64,000 nucleotides of DNA, taken from contig JAFLSY010000003.1 in the NCBI GenBank assembly GCA_022510745.1, positions 62,001 to 126,000 of the forward strand, given 5' to 3'. This document shows positions 8,730 through 17,824 of the stretch, piece after piece. The stretch's first letter is position 1. Each line of letters starts with the position of its first letter. Source of the stretch: Lachnospiraceae bacterium. Its GTDB lineage: Bacteria; Bacillota; Clostridia; Lachnospirales; Lachnospiraceae. A program made the position numbers and the translations under genes. Under the pieces are notes generated by a model, which worked only from the letters and a program-made list of their open reading frames with translations, was not told the origin of the DNA and made no database searches.

Positions 8730-9305
8730 TTATTTCGCAGCGGGTGTACCACACTTGGTGCAGAAAGCTCCGCCATTCAAAGGAGCTCCGCAGTTAGCGC
8801 ATACATCGGCGGGAGCCTGTGCGGGTGCTGCTTCAGGAGCTGCAGGTGCAGGAGCTACAGGAGCTGCCTGAGCGGGCTGTGCATATACGGGCTGCTGGTA
8901 AACGGGCTGTACCTTCACCTTGCCGTATGCCCAATTTGCAAATTTATCAGCCAAAGGCACACCTGCCTCTTTGCCCTTTGCGGTCTTAACAATAGCGATA
9001 ATAGCAAATATCAAAAGTGCAAGAGAAACCAAAGACTCTATTACACCAACCGTGGTTCCCCAAATAGCTCCCAAAATGGGAATGCTGTACATGAAGTGAA
9101 AAAGTCCAAAGAATGCACTGACAATACCGGATACCACCTGCAGGCAAACTGCCTGAATCACCTGACGGCTTGCCCATTCATTCTGCTCGCCAACGATCAC
9201 AACGCCTGCCAGCAGGAACAGAGGGGTTGAATATCCCAGAATCACAAATAAAAATGCTACAACTGCATAAAATGAAAGTCTGATGCCAAATTTTCCTTTT
9301 TCCAT
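8730..9305 (-). CDS. Membrane protein with C-terminal zinc ribbon
   Basis: The 191-residue protein has about three hydrophobic segments (10-40, 50-75, 80-107). A flexible Ala/Pro/Gln-rich linker (about 130-168) follows, ending in a zinc ribbon with paired CxxC motifs, CANCGAPL and CTKCGTP. Proteins of this build are annotated as zinc-ribbon domain proteins with unknown role; the ribbon is probably cytoplasmic. AAGGAGG lies before the ATG (reverse of acctcctt at 9309-9316). It stands alone, and the T-box leader starts 36 bases after its stop. Confidence 0.85.
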   Translation of the reverse strand: MEKGKFGIRLSFYAVVAFLFVILGYSTPLFLLAGVVIVGEQNEWASRQVIQAVCLQVVSGIVSAFFGLFHFMYSIPILGAIWGTTVGVIESLVSLALLIFAIIAIVKTAKGKEAGVPLADKFANWAYGKVKVQPVYQQPVYAQPAQAAPVAPAPAAPEAAPAQAPADVCANCGAPLNGGAFCTKCGTPAAK

Positions 9306-9552
9306 TTTGAAAAAGACCTCCTTCTATTTTGTAAATAACTAATAGTTATTATATAACGCAAGCCTCTTTTCGTCAATTACCTGCCTTTATTTTCAAAAAC
9401 TTTCATATAACTGGCATGGTAAAATATTTTTATTTTGGCACTTTTTATATATCCAGTTTTGTATATAATAGAGCCATAATACATCATGCATAATGCATAA
9501 TACACCATGCATATCGCATCACGGATGCAAGAAAGAAAAGAGGAGTTATACT

Positions 9553-10494
9553 ATGAAAAAGAGAAATCCCGTTACACTGATCATCGGTATTGTCCTGTTG
9601 GCACTGGGCATCTTCTTCGGCTTTAAAACCTACCATTCTTCCTATGCGGAATCCCGGGCACTTTCCGATACACTCTCAGAAATAAATGCCTCCATTTCCG
9701 AAATGCAGGAAAACATGGAAGCTGTTTCCGATGCAGAGACCAAAGCGGAACTGGAACATCAACTTGCACATCTGCAGGCACAGAAAAGTCAGCTCAGCGA
9801 TGAAAAGTTGTCCTTAGAGCGGCCCTACTCCTATTCCCTGATCTTGGTCTTTTTAGGTATTTTGGTTTCTGTAACAGGAATTGTGGTTTTAATAAAAGGA
9901 ACGGTGACCAATCCGAAAGCCGATTTGGTAAAACTGGCACAGGCCGGTCTGTTAGCGGCCCTCTGCTACATCGGCTTTGCTTTCTTTAAAATTGATATGC
10001 CCGGCCACACAGCCTTTCATTTCGGCAATGTCTTCTGTGTGCTGGCAGCGCTGCTTTTGGGCAGTTTCTGGGGCGGTCTGGCCGGTGCTGTAGGCATGAC
10101 CATTGCAGATCTGACCACTGCTTATGTTACCAGCGCACCCAAAACCTTTCTGTTAAAGCTCTGTATTGGGGTAACCGTGGGGCTGGTAGCCCATGGAATC
10201 TTTAAATTGGCTGACGCTTCGGACAAAAAGAAGATCGTAGGCGTCACGGTATTGGCTTCCGCCTGCGGCATGGCTTTTAACATAGTAGCAGATCCTCTGG
10301 TGGGTTATTTCTACAAGACCTATCTGTTAGGCATTCCTCAGGATCTTGCCAAGGCCATGACTCAGATTGTCACTATCACGACTTCTGTCAATGCCGTACT
10401 GGCCGTTATCTTTGCTTCCATCTTCTATCTGGCATTAAGGCCCGCCATCAAGAAAGCCGGTCTGCTGGTGACGGAAAAGAAAACAAGAGAATAG
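9553..10494 (+). CDS. ECF transporter S component with N-terminal coiled-coil extension
   Basis: The C-terminal part (about 120-300) is an S component of an energy-coupling-factor vitamin transporter: AQAGLLAALCYIGFAFFKI, HFGNVFCVLAALLLGSFWGG and the following spans resemble the riboflavin-type ECF S family (PF07155). An S component binds the vitamin in the membrane and uses a shared EcfA-EcfT module, which is not in this window. Unusually, a span (7-25), a coiled coil (about 32-85) and a further span (90-113) precede it; normal S components are about 180-200 residues. The start has AGGAG 7 bases upstream. The ATG is preceded by a run rich in ATGCAT, with a TATAAT near 9464. No riboswitch is visible, so the substrate is open. 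Confidence 0.82.
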   Translation: MKKRNPVTLIIGIVLLALGIFFGFKTYHSSYAESRALSDTLSEINASISEMQENMEAVSDAETKAELEHQLAHLQAQKSQLSDEKLSLERPYSYSLILVFLGILVSVTGIVVLIKGTVTNPKADLVKLAQAGLLAALCYIGFAFFKIDMPGHTAFHFGNVFCVLAALLLGSFWGGLAGAVGMTIADLTTAYVTSAPKTFLLKLCIGVTVGLVAHGIFKLADASDKKKIVGVTVLASACGMAFNIVADPLVGYFYKTYLLGIPQDLAKAMTQIVTITTSVNAVLAVIFASIFYLALRPAIKKAGLLVTEKKTRE

Positions 10495-10510
10495 TCATAT
10501 GATCATAATC

Positions 10511-10545
10511 AAAACGGACACTGCTTATCATAGTGCCCGTTTTTT
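10511..10545 (+). terminator. Intrinsic terminator between convergent genes
   Basis: Stem ACGG-a-CACT / AGTG-c-CCGT with an 8-9 base loop is followed by six T on the plus strand. The minus strand also shows four T, so it may stop both the S-component gene and the DUF4097 gene. Confidence 0.85.
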
Positions 10546-10553
10546 CGATTCAT

Positions 10554-11561
10554 TTACTCAGAGAAATTAACCTCTAAATTTCCCATGGAGCACTCCAGAT
10601 GATACAGGCTTCCTGTGCCGTTATCTATCTTTTTCTCCGATGCCAGTCCCGTAAAGCTGCTGCTTCCCACACTTAGGTTGCCCATCGCGCATTCCAGTTC
10701 GTAATCATGGTCTTCTTGACTGCTGCCCAGAATATGGAAGCGCATCTGTCCCATGGCGCATTCCGCATTCAGATTGCCCGGGATGCTGCCGGTAAATTCC
10801 AAATCTCCCATTCCCATTTCAAAGTTCAGATTACCCATTGTTTCAGCATTCTGTATAATAATTTGACCTGCGCCCATTTCACAGTCAATTTTCACGGCGG
10901 AAAGTTTTTCTACTGTCAGCTTTCCGGCCCCCAGTTCACAGTCCAAAAAACCTGTGTCCAGACCTTCAAAGGTAAATTCCCCGCCTCCCAGCTCCAATTT
11001 CACATCCTTTGCAGCAAGCGAAACCGACTTAAATGCTCCTGCCCCCAAGGACATGCGTACTGTTTCCAGTTCCACCCCTGCAGGTATTGCAATGATAACG
11101 GACGTACTCGAGGAAGAAAATGTCCACCGACCGCTGTTAATGGAATTTACATACAGGGTATCCCCCTTCACATAAGTCTGGAAGTTCTGGACACCTGCCG
11201 CAGTTATATGATAATCCTCATCCGGCGACTCCTTGATCGTCATCTCACATCCACCCAGGGAAAGTTCCAGATTGCGGATATCAGCTCCGCTAAAATCCGA
11301 AGATGCCTCTCCGCTTCTGATAATCGCATATCCGGAATCAAAAATACTGTCGATATTCAGGTCGTAGGTTTCCCACTCATCGTTCCAGAGCCACCTGCCG
11401 CCCCAGTTCTGTATATCCGGGCCAAAACTAAATACATTATTCAGTATCTGATTCTCCAGAGTTCTCCTGCCGCCCCCCAGTTTTCCAACAGTGGCAAGGA
11501 TCAACCCGACTAAGAACATGATCAAAACCGTTATGCCGCATACTTTCATAAACTTTTTCAT
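10554..11561 (-). CDS. DUF4097 beta-strand-repeat protein, membrane anchored
   Basis: The 335-residue protein has one N-terminal membrane segment (about 7-26) followed by a beta-helix-like domain with repeats around LELGGGEFTFEGL, CELGAGKLTVEKL, CEMGAGQIIIQN and FEMGMGDLEFTG, spaced about 18-22 residues; this is the DUF4097 signature. The body is probably outside the cell. It is third in a PadR-HAAS-DUF4097 operon, a known arrangement in Firmicutes linked to envelope or stress signalling; its molecular role is unsettled. AAGGAG lies 8 bases before the ATG, and the HAAS gene ends 16 bases upstream. Confidence 0.9.
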   Translation of the reverse strand: MKKFMKVCGITVLIMFLVGLILATVGKLGGGRRTLENQILNNVFSFGPDIQNWGGRWLWNDEWETYDLNIDSIFDSGYAIIRSGEASSDFSGADIRNLELSLGGCEMTIKESPDEDYHITAAGVQNFQTYVKGDTLYVNSINSGRWTFSSSSTSVIIAIPAGVELETVRMSLGAGAFKSVSLAAKDVKLELGGGEFTFEGLDTGFLDCELGAGKLTVEKLSAVKIDCEMGAGQIIIQNAETMGNLNFEMGMGDLEFTGSIPGNLNAECAMGQMRFHILGSSQEDHDYELECAMGNLSVGSSSFTGLASEKKIDNGTGSLYHLECSMGNLEVNFSE

Positions 11562-11577
11562 TTTTTCCCACTCCTTA

Positions 11578-12291
11578 TTAACTTTCCTTAGATGCCTTTT
11601 TAAAGAGCCCTGCGATTCCCCGGCAAAGTGCGGGTAATGCCCAGCCGCACAGCCATACTGTCAACATGATACACAACATGCCAATTGCCAGCAGAATCAG
11701 CCCGCTGCCGGTAAGCAGCATACCTGCCATGGGTGTAAAGAACATATCTACAATCCCCATGACTACCATTGCCAATCCGCCAACGATAAGTCCTATTGCC
11801 GCACCGCCAAAGCCCAATATCAGACCCAGTAGTCCTGCCAGTATTCCTATCAGTAAGCCTAAAAGCGCAGCTGCCAGCCCTAAGAGTGCGGGTGAAAGAA
11901 GAATACAGCCCAGTACGATCAGCACAATGGCCCAGGCAGGCATCCCTTCTTTCTGGGGAGTGGGAGCCGTATTCTGATAAAAGGTGTTTCCCTGATAGAT
12001 CGTGCTGCCCTGATAGGAAGTGCCGTTCTGATAAGCCGCACCGCTTTGACTGGCACTGTTGTAACCGCTCCCCGGCGCACTGTCCCTGGTATCCATATTG
12101 GCCCGCAATCCGTCCTTTATGGTTTCCGCCACTTTGGCAGGGGATTCCAATTCCTCGATCACCTTCTGCCAGTTCTCTTCCCCTGCGTCACTGAAGTATT
12201 CCTCATAGTAATTTAGGGCTTCTATTCTTTCATTATCGGGAACATTTGCGAGCAGTCGTTCCAGCTCCCGCATAAATTCTTCTTTATTCAT
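11578..12291 (-). CDS. HAAS (DUF1700) signalling protein
   Basis: The N-terminus MNKEEFMRELERLLANVPDN with YYEEYFSDAGEENWQKVIEELE and SPAKVAETIK is the HAAS (DUF1700) domain. A Gln/Tyr/Ser-rich linker (about 70-112) follows, then four or so membrane spans (about 118-225). HAAS proteins are encoded next to PadR repressors and are thought to link envelope state to the repressor. The gene overlaps the end of padR by eight bases (ATGAATAA) and its GGAGG site lies inside padR, so translation is coupled. Confidence 0.92.
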   Translation of the reverse strand: MNKEEFMRELERLLANVPDNERIEALNYYEEYFSDAGEENWQKVIEELESPAKVAETIKDGLRANMDTRDSAPGSGYNSASQSGAAYQNGTSYQGSTIYQGNTFYQNTAPTPQKEGMPAWAIVLIVLGCILLSPALLGLAAALLGLLIGILAGLLGLILGFGGAAIGLIVGGLAMVVMGIVDMFFTPMAGMLLTGSGLILLAIGMLCIMLTVWLCGWALPALCRGIAGLFKKASKES

Positions 12292-12610
12292 ATCCCATAC
12301 CTCCCTCCAGAATTCCTGATATCTTGCCGGAATACTGCCGCCATTCCTGCCTGTAGCCGGTCAGTGTTTCCATTCCCCTCGCCGTGATCCTATAGTAACG
12401 TCGGTTCCTTCCGGCGTACTCCCTGTCATACACCTCCAGATTGGCATCCTTTTGAAGCCTGCGCAATACCGGATACAGGGTGGATTCCGATAACTCTATG
12501 ACCTGCCGCACTTCCTGCGTGATCCGATAACCGTAGGTTCCTTCCGGCTCTCTGGATACGACCGCCAGCACAATAGCGTCTAACAATGCCGCGCCAGTGT
12601 TAAATACCAT
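12284..12610 (-). CDS. PadR-family transcriptional repressor
   Basis: The 108-residue protein is a compact PadR winged helix: LLDAIVLAVVSREPEGTYGYRITQEV at the N-terminus, the recognition part ESTLYPVLRRLQKDANLEVY, and a wing with GRNRRYYRITARG. It lacks the long C-terminal helix domain of classical PadR, so belongs to the small PadR type (PF03551). It heads the operon with the HAAS and DUF4097 genes and probably represses that operon; a near-perfect palindrome lies at the promoter (12683-12705). Inducer unknown. Confidence 0.94.
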   Translation of the reverse strand: MVFNTGAALLDAIVLAVVSREPEGTYGYRITQEVRQVIELSESTLYPVLRRLQKDANLEVYDREYAGRNRRYYRITARGMETLTGYRQEWRQYSGKISGILEGGMGYE

Positions 12611-12682
12611 GCTTATTCCTCCTCCCTTTCATTTTCCTGCTTCCCTTCGTTCATCTTAATAATGCTGATTACTATTTTATAT

Positions 12683-12746
12683 AATACTATACAATGTATA
12701 ATATTGTTTGCAGTTATAATATATGCCATATAGTATTATATGTCAA
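12683..12746 (-). promoter_or_regulatory. padR operon promoter with palindromic operator
   Basis: On the minus strand TTGACA (12741-12746) and TATATT (12718-12723) are exactly 17 bases apart. Just downstream, over the likely start of transcription, is a 23-base palindrome at 12683-12705 with arms AATAnTATACA and TGTATAnTATT around a single central base. PadR operators are typically ATGT/ACAT-type palindromes at the promoter, so self-repression is the simple reading. Confidence 0.72.
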
Positions 12747-12820
12747 TACTATTTTCCAAAAATTTATAAATTCTTACAAAGTTCTTGAGAAAGCAGAGAA
12801 AAACAGGATTTTTATCCATC

Positions 12821-12880
12821 AAAAAAAAGCGCATGGGAAATTCCAAAGGAAAAATCCTAGGGAAAATCCCATGCGCTTTT
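12821..12880 (-). terminator. Terminator after dcd
   Basis: Fourteen-base perfect arms (AAAAGCGCATGGGA at 12825-12838 and its complement at 12867-12880) surround a 28-base spacer. On the minus strand a run of eight T follows. Plus-strand reading gives a shorter T-run, so it may act on both sides. Confidence 0.85.
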
Positions 12881-12904
12881 TGTCTGTCAATATATATTTC
12901 TCAT

Positions 12905-13444
12905 TTATAAAATATTCTCACTGTCCAGAAATACTTTTGAGCCGGTTGCCCCCTTCTGGCCTTGATATTTTCCATTGTAGGGCTTCTTTGCAGGCGCATC
13001 CATCAGGGCAAAGACCAACTGTCCCACCCTGCGTCCCGCCTTCAATTCAATGGCACAGCGGTTAGCATTGTATAACTCCAGTGTGATCTCTCCTTTAAAG
13101 CCCGGGTCCACCCATCCCGCATTTTGGATAAACAGCCCCATTCTTCCCAAAGAACTCCTTCCCTCTACAAAAGCAGTCAGGTTATCCGGCAGATCAAAGG
13201 TTTCCATGGTAGTTGCCAAAACAAACTGATTGGGTAAGAGCACATAGCTTTCGCTCTTTATGGTCTTATACCGAATTTCCTGCTCCAGCGTAATACTTCC
13301 GGTGGGAGAATCTTCTACCATGCTGAAAGTATCGCCCAGCCGGATATCCACGCTGGCCGGCTGAATCTGTTCCCTTTCCAAAGGAGTGATTTTAAGTGTT
13401 CCTTCTTTCAGCATTTTACTAATTGTTCTGTCGGATAATATCAT
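12905..13444 (-). CDS. dcd: dCTP deaminase
   Basis: The enzyme deaminates dCTP to dUTP (in some relatives on to dUMP) as a source of thymidylate. Visible motifs: [26 protein letters not shown] (RSS nucleotide-binding stretch), [17 protein letters not shown] holding the catalytic glutamate (E123), and [10 protein letters not shown] at the C-terminus. Length 179. The start was put at MILSDRT with GGAG 8 bases upstream, as in relatives; an ATG two codons earlier is too close to the site. The GEITLELYN form and the C-terminal lid resemble both mono- and bifunctional dCTP deaminase-dUTPase proteins, so dUTPase activity cannot be excluded. Confidence 0.93.
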   Translation of the reverse strand: MILSDRTISKMLKEGTLKITPLEREQIQPASVDIRLGDTFSMVEDSPTGSITLEQEIRYKTIKSESYVLLPNQFVLATTMETFDLPDNLTAFVEGRSSLGRMGLFIQNAGWVDPGFKGEITLELYNANRCAIELKAGRRVGQLVFALMDAPAKKPYNGKYQGQKGATGSKVFLDSENIL

Positions 13445-13500
13445 CTCCATCTCTCCAATCAATCCTGCACGCACTTTTTATGCGGAGCAAATCCTCTGTA

Positions 13501-14820
13501 TTACCGCTCACACTTCCAGAAATAAGCGCTGTAAGCGGGAAGTTCGCTGCCTCCGCCAAAATCATGCTCCTCTCCGCTGATCAAATCCACCGCTCTGCCG
13601 CAGCCTGCGTCAAAATGAGCCGAGAATGCATTACTATCCGCATTGATTGCTACCAGTACCCGCTCATTCCCGGTCTTTCTTTCAAAGATACACTGCTTAT
13701 TTGTCAGCAGAACGGAACGGAAACTTCCGTAATTCAATGCTTCGGAATTCTTTTTGGCCTCCGCCAGTTTAGAAATAAACTCGGTCAGTTCGTTCCAGCA
13801 AGGTGCATCAAAGCAGGGGCGCAATGCCGGATCCCCCTGACTCTTCTCCGCCTTAAATCCCCACTCACTGCCGTAATATACGCAGGGAATGCCGGGCATA
13901 CCAAACATCAGCGCATAAATTAGCGGCAGATGGTTTTCATCCTTTAATATACTTGCCACTCTGGTCACATCGTGATTATCCACGAATGACAACAGATGTT
14001 TCTCTTTATAAAGCGTCCAATTTTCCGGCCCGAACTGTCGTAACAGGGAATGGACGATTTCAAACATGTTCATACTGTTGAAGCTGGAGAACAGTCCCTT
14101 ATAGCATTCGTAATTGGTAACGGAATGCAGCATCTGAGGATTCATCAGTCTGTTATAGTCCCCATGGAGCATCTCGCCCAACAGGAAGAAATCCTGCTTT
14201 TTGCCGTCACAATAACCGCGCAGTCTCCTGACAAAATTCTCGTCTAAACTATATGCCACATCTAATCGCAGACCGTCGATATCAAATTCATCAATCCAAT
14301 AACCTACGCTTTCCAATAGGTATTGAATTACATCCTCATTATGCAGATTCAGTTTTACCAGATCATAGTTGCCTTCCCAGCCCTCATACCACAAGCCGTC
14401 GTGATAAGCGGAATCTCCGTCAAAGGCAATGCGGTAGAACCAACTCACATAGGGAGAGCGCTCTCTGTTGCGCAGTACATCCTCAAAAGGCCCAAAGCCT
14501 CTTCCCACATGGTTGAATACACCGTCTAAAACCACCTTGATACCCTGCTCATGCAGTGTGGCGCAGAGTTCCTTAAAATCCGCATTGCTGCCTAATCGCC
14601 TGTCTATCTGTCTATAGTCCCTGGTATTGTAACCATGGGTGTCCGATTCAAATACCGGTGAAAAATAAATCGCATTAATTCCCAGTTTCTTCATATGAGG
14701 AATCCAATCCTTCACCTTGGCAATGGGTGCACCCTGCGCTGTTTCTCCCGTATTTTCAAAAGGGGCCCCCACAAATCCCATGGGGTATATCTGATAAAAT
14801 ACACTTTCTTCCGCCCACAT
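13501..14820 (-). CDS. Cytoplasmic GH13 alpha-glucosidase / cyclomaltodextrinase-like enzyme
   Basis: The 439-residue enzyme carries all four GH13 regions: DGVFNH (99-104), GLRLDVAY with nucleophile D187, LLGEML with acid E216, and FVDNHD with D284. The W-Y-G-W aromatic stretch after residue 140 and MPGIPCVYYGSEWG are also typical. No signal peptide is seen, so it acts on imported maltodextrin or similar glucans inside the cell. It lacks the N-terminal domain of classical neopullulanases, so exact specificity is unclear. ATG 14820 has AAGGAGG 8 bases upstream. It stands alone with its own promoter. Confidence 0.9.
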   Translation of the reverse strand: MWAEESVFYQIYPMGFVGAPFENTGETAQGAPIAKVKDWIPHMKKLGINAIYFSPVFESDTHGYNTRDYRQIDRRLGSNADFKELCATLHEQGIKVVLDGVFNHVGRGFGPFEDVLRNRERSPYVSWFYRIAFDGDSAYHDGLWYEGWEGNYDLVKLNLHNEDVIQYLLESVGYWIDEFDIDGLRLDVAYSLDENFVRRLRGYCDGKKQDFFLLGEMLHGDYNRLMNPQMLHSVTNYECYKGLFSSFNSMNMFEIVHSLLRQFGPENWTLYKEKHLLSFVDNHDVTRVASILKDENHLPLIYALMFGMPGIPCVYYGSEWGFKAEKSQGDPALRPCFDAPCWNELTEFISKLAEAKKNSEALNYGSFRSVLLTNKQCIFERKTGNERVLVAINADSNAFSAHFDAGCGRAVDLISGEEHDFGGGSELPAYSAYFWKCER

Positions 14821-14859
14821 TCTTTTGTCCTCCTTCATTCCGTTTTGTCGGCCTTATTC

Positions 14860-14888
14860 ATTATATAAGATAAGAAAAATATTGTCCA
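14860..14888 (-). promoter_or_regulatory. Promoter of the GH13 gene
   Basis: TGGACA (14883-14888) and TATAAT (14860-14865) are spaced by 17 bases on the minus strand, about 40 bases ahead of the ATG. No catabolite-repression element was recognised. Confidence 0.65.
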
Positions 14889-15268
14889 GAGTTCCCCTGC
14901 GTTTTCAGATACCTACATCTCCTGCGTTTTCAAATGCCGGACTGCATCTCATTCTATTCCCAATGTATATATATCCGCATCTTAATAAATAACAGGTGCA
15001 TCCAGCTTCACATAATTTGATTGACCCACTGAGTACTCTTGCAATTTGTATTGCAACCGCCTGCAATTTATGCAAGTGAGAGAAAAGTCGGTTTTTAGCG
15101 GATTTATAAATTGGCGCTCTATTTTTCCACAGAGTTATCCACATATACACATGTGTCATAGACATAGATTTACATGTCAAACTTGCAAAAATTCATGTCA
15201 AATAGTAAGTCCTTCACCCTTTCTTCCCAGTTACATAACTTGTTATACCGCAAAAATTTTATGTAAAC
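14889..15268. other. Intergenic region with two DnaA-box-like sites
   Basis: No convincing gene lies here; a 91-codon minus-strand frame has no ribosome site. TTTTCCACA (15123-15131) and TTATCCACA (15135-15143) match the DnaA box TTWTNCACA in the same direction, 12 bases apart. Close by are short repeats: TTGCAATTTGTATTGCAA, CATATACACATGTG and several ATGTCA-type words. CCTGCGTTTTCA occurs twice near 14900. There is no dnaA or dnaN gene in the window. Confidence 0.45.
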
Positions 15269-17683
15269 TCAAAGCCACTCATCCCAGAAGCGGGAAATTC
15301 TTTTCGCCGCGGTATCCACGCTCACCACCTCATACCCCGCCCATTCTCTGGGAAACAGCTTCTGATAGGTATATTGAAGAAATCGTTCGTCTAAAAGTGC
15401 AACAATTCCCACATCCTCCGCGGTGCGTATAACCCGTCCTGCCGCCTGCAGTACCTTATTCATTCCCGGGAAACGATAGGCATAATCAAAACCGTTCTCC
15501 CCCTGTGCATCAAAGAACCGCTTAAGCAGCTCTCTCTCGTGGCATATCTGAGGAATTCCGGTTCCCACCACGATCACGCCTATCAGACTGTCGTGTTTTA
15601 AGTCAATGCCCTCGCCAAAGATGCCGCCCATTACACAGAAACCGATCAGATGCTTATCCTCTGCAGTCTCTACTTTACCCGTATTCTCTCCTTTTTCGTC
15701 CGCACCTTCCTCAAATCTGTTCAAAAAAGCTTCCCTGGCGGCTTCATCCATATATTCTTCCTGCACTACACACTCCGTGTCCTCCCCGGCAAAAGACTCC
15801 TGATAACAGTCGTATACCCGGGAAAGAACAGCATGGGAAGGAAAAAACACCATATAATTGCCGTGCCGGTTCTTTACGATTTCGTATATATAACGGGCAA
15901 TATTAAAAAACTCCTCCTCCGAACGTCTGCTGTACTTGGTAGTAACATCCCTGCCCAGATACAATCCTTTCTTTTCCGGATTGAAGACTGATTGTGCATA
16001 GACTTCATAGTCCTCCGGCTCTCCCCCCAACAGCCGCTTATAATACTGAATCGGCAGAAGCGTGGCTGAAAAAAGGATCGTGCTCCTTCCCCTTTCCATG
16101 CATTCCCGCAAATTGAGAGCGGGATTGACACAGAAGAGCTTCACAAAGAAACTGCCGTCCTCATTCAACTGTGAATATTTGACATAGTTGTCGTCCACCC
16201 TCTCATAAATATCTAAAAAATGGGAAATTTCAAAAAAGAAGTCCAGAATTTGCTTTCTGATCGGGTTGTCATCACTCTCGTCAAGATACTCATCCATACT
16301 GTCACGTAAGCGCAGTAATGACTGCACCAGCTCATCGATGGAAGACAGCACCCGACAGTCCTCGCACTCTCTTTTTAATAACAGCAGTTCCTTATTGCAT
16401 TTCTCCAACTGCCGCTCCAATCTGGGGCCAAACTCCCTGATGCGCCCCGTCACGGCTTTTCGGATCTCCTTTTTTAGTTCCAAAAAAGCCTCTTTATAAA
16501 GCACCGCGCTATACATTTCCCTTCCGCGGTCCAATAAATTGTGGGCCTCGTCCACCAAAAAAAGATAACTGCCTCCCTGGGCGCCCTCCCCAAAAAAGCG
16601 GCGCAGATATACGTGGGGATCAAATACATAGTTGTAATCACAGATAATGCCGTCCGCAAACAGACTCATATCCAAACAGAATTCAAAAGGGCAGACACGG
16701 TGCTTCTTTGCATACTCTTCTATGACCTCTCTGGTAAAGCTGTGAGAATGCAGCAATAAATCGTAAACGGCATCGTTGATTCTGTCAAAATGTCCCTTGG
16801 CGTAGGGACAGTGATCCGGATTGCATTCAACCTCTTCCATAAAACAGATTTTCTCTTTTGCCGTCAGCACTACGCTCTTAAACTTAAGTCCCCTCTCCCG
16901 CAGCAGGGCAAAGGTATTCTCCGCCACCGTTCGGGTTATCGTCTTGGCAGTCAGATAGAAAATTTTGTCCGCCATACCGTTTTCCATGGCTTTTATGGAA
17001 GGAAACACGGTGGATATGGTCTTGCCTACACCGGTAGGTGCTTCGATAAACAGTTTCTTCTTGTGATAGATCGTGCGATAGACATTGGATACCAGTTCCT
17101 TCTGCCCTTCTCTATAAGCAAAAGGAAACTCCAAAGCTGCTATGGACGCTTGGCGTTTCTGTCTCCATTCATATTCATAGTCGGCCCATTTCTTGTACTG
17201 AACAAGTAGTTCCTCCAGCCATTCCGTCAGTTCCTCTGCGGTGTATTCCTCGTGAAAATAGGTCAGCTCCTCCGTTTCTACATTGCAGTAGCTCATACGC
17301 ACGCGCACGCTCTTAAGCGTTTTCTGAATCCCATAGATGGCTGCATAGACCTTAGCCTGCGCCAGATGTACCGGCACTGGTTCCTTGATGTGTGCAATAT
17401 CTTTGTAAGTAGTCTTGATCTCATCTATGGTTACCGTACTATCCGCTTCGGTTATGATGCCGTCGGCCCGGCCCTCTACCACGATTTGATATGGCCCCGC
17501 GTCATAGACATAACGAAGAAAAACCTCCGCCTCATACTCCGGCCCCATCCGCTTTTGCAGCATACGATGTATCCTGCTGCCCTCCTGCATGGCATTTTCT
17601 CCCACGCCCGACTTTCGGTTGTCTATATCGCCGCTTCGCAGCAAAAATTCTACCAGATTTCTGACTGATATCCGAACTTCCAT
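15269..17683 (-). CDS. DinG/Rad3-type ATP-dependent DNA helicase with N-terminal nuclease-like domain
   Basis: The 804-residue protein joins a PD-(D/E)XK-like domain (about 30-130; D..EIK at 85-90) to an XPD/DinG superfamily-2 helicase. Walker A is EAPTGVGKT (about 214-222), the DEAH box is LVDEAHNLLDR (about 376-386), and iron-sulfur type cysteines lie between (C280, C287, C292, C331). The helicase C2 end shows GIFGEGIDL and QAAGRVIRT (motif VI, about 720-760). Such proteins act on 5' overhangs, D-loops or flaps in repair. The ATG has GAGG 4 bases upstream. It stands alone after a terminator. Confidence 0.9.
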   Translation of the reverse strand: MEVRISVRNLVEFLLRSGDIDNRKSGVGENAMQEGSRIHRMLQKRMGPEYEAEVFLRYVYDAGPYQIVVEGRADGIITEADSTVTIDEIKTTYKDIAHIKEPVPVHLAQAKVYAAIYGIQKTLKSVRVRMSYCNVETEELTYFHEEYTAEELTEWLEELLVQYKKWADYEYEWRQKRQASIAALEFPFAYREGQKELVSNVYRTIYHKKKLFIEAPTGVGKTISTVFPSIKAMENGMADKIFYLTAKTITRTVAENTFALLRERGLKFKSVVLTAKEKICFMEEVECNPDHCPYAKGHFDRINDAVYDLLLHSHSFTREVIEEYAKKHRVCPFEFCLDMSLFADGIICDYNYVFDPHVYLRRFFGEGAQGGSYLFLVDEAHNLLDRGREMYSAVLYKEAFLELKKEIRKAVTGRIREFGPRLERQLEKCNKELLLLKRECEDCRVLSSIDELVQSLLRLRDSMDEYLDESDDNPIRKQILDFFFEISHFLDIYERVDDNYVKYSQLNEDGSFFVKLFCVNPALNLRECMERGRSTILFSATLLPIQYYKRLLGGEPEDYEVYAQSVFNPEKKGLYLGRDVTTKYSRRSEEEFFNIARYIYEIVKNRHGNYMVFFPSHAVLSRVYDCYQESFAGEDTECVVQEEYMDEAAREAFLNRFEEGADEKGENTGKVETAEDKHLIGFCVMGGIFGEGIDLKHDSLIGVIVVGTGIPQICHERELLKRFFDAQGENGFDYAYRFPGMNKVLQAAGRVIRTAEDVGIVALLDERFLQYTYQKLFPREWAGYEVVSVDTAAKRISRFWDEWL

Positions 17684-17760
17684 TCTGCCTCACATTCCAC
17701 TGCCTAAGCAGCCGGTAAACTCTCCTGTGTATTTCCGATTGCTCTATGCTTTCGCACATA

Positions 17761-17804
17761 CAAAAACTCCCTATCCAGATAGTACGCTATCTTAGATAGG
17801 GAGT
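17761..17804 (-). terminator. Terminator after the HPr-like gene
   Basis: ACTCCCTATC and its exact complement form a 10-base stem (17766-17775 / 17795-17804), with a smaller GATAG/CTATC hairpin in the loop. On the minus strand five T follow. Confidence 0.85.
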
Positions 17805-17824
17805 CAATTTCTTTTGGTTCTGCC

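Noticed and set aside
8721..9230. Plus-strand frame opposite the zinc-ribbon membrane gene
   Set aside because: Complementary to a gene with clear CxxC pairs and a good ribosome site; a shadow.
9481..9552. Possible riboswitch before the ECF S component
   Set aside because: ATGCAT-rich repeats, but none of the conserved cores of FMN, preQ1, cobalamin, TPP or folate motifs.
14905..15180. Minus-strand 91-codon frame
   Set aside because: No ribosome site, unusual composition, and it crosses the DnaA-box/palindrome region; treated as non-coding.
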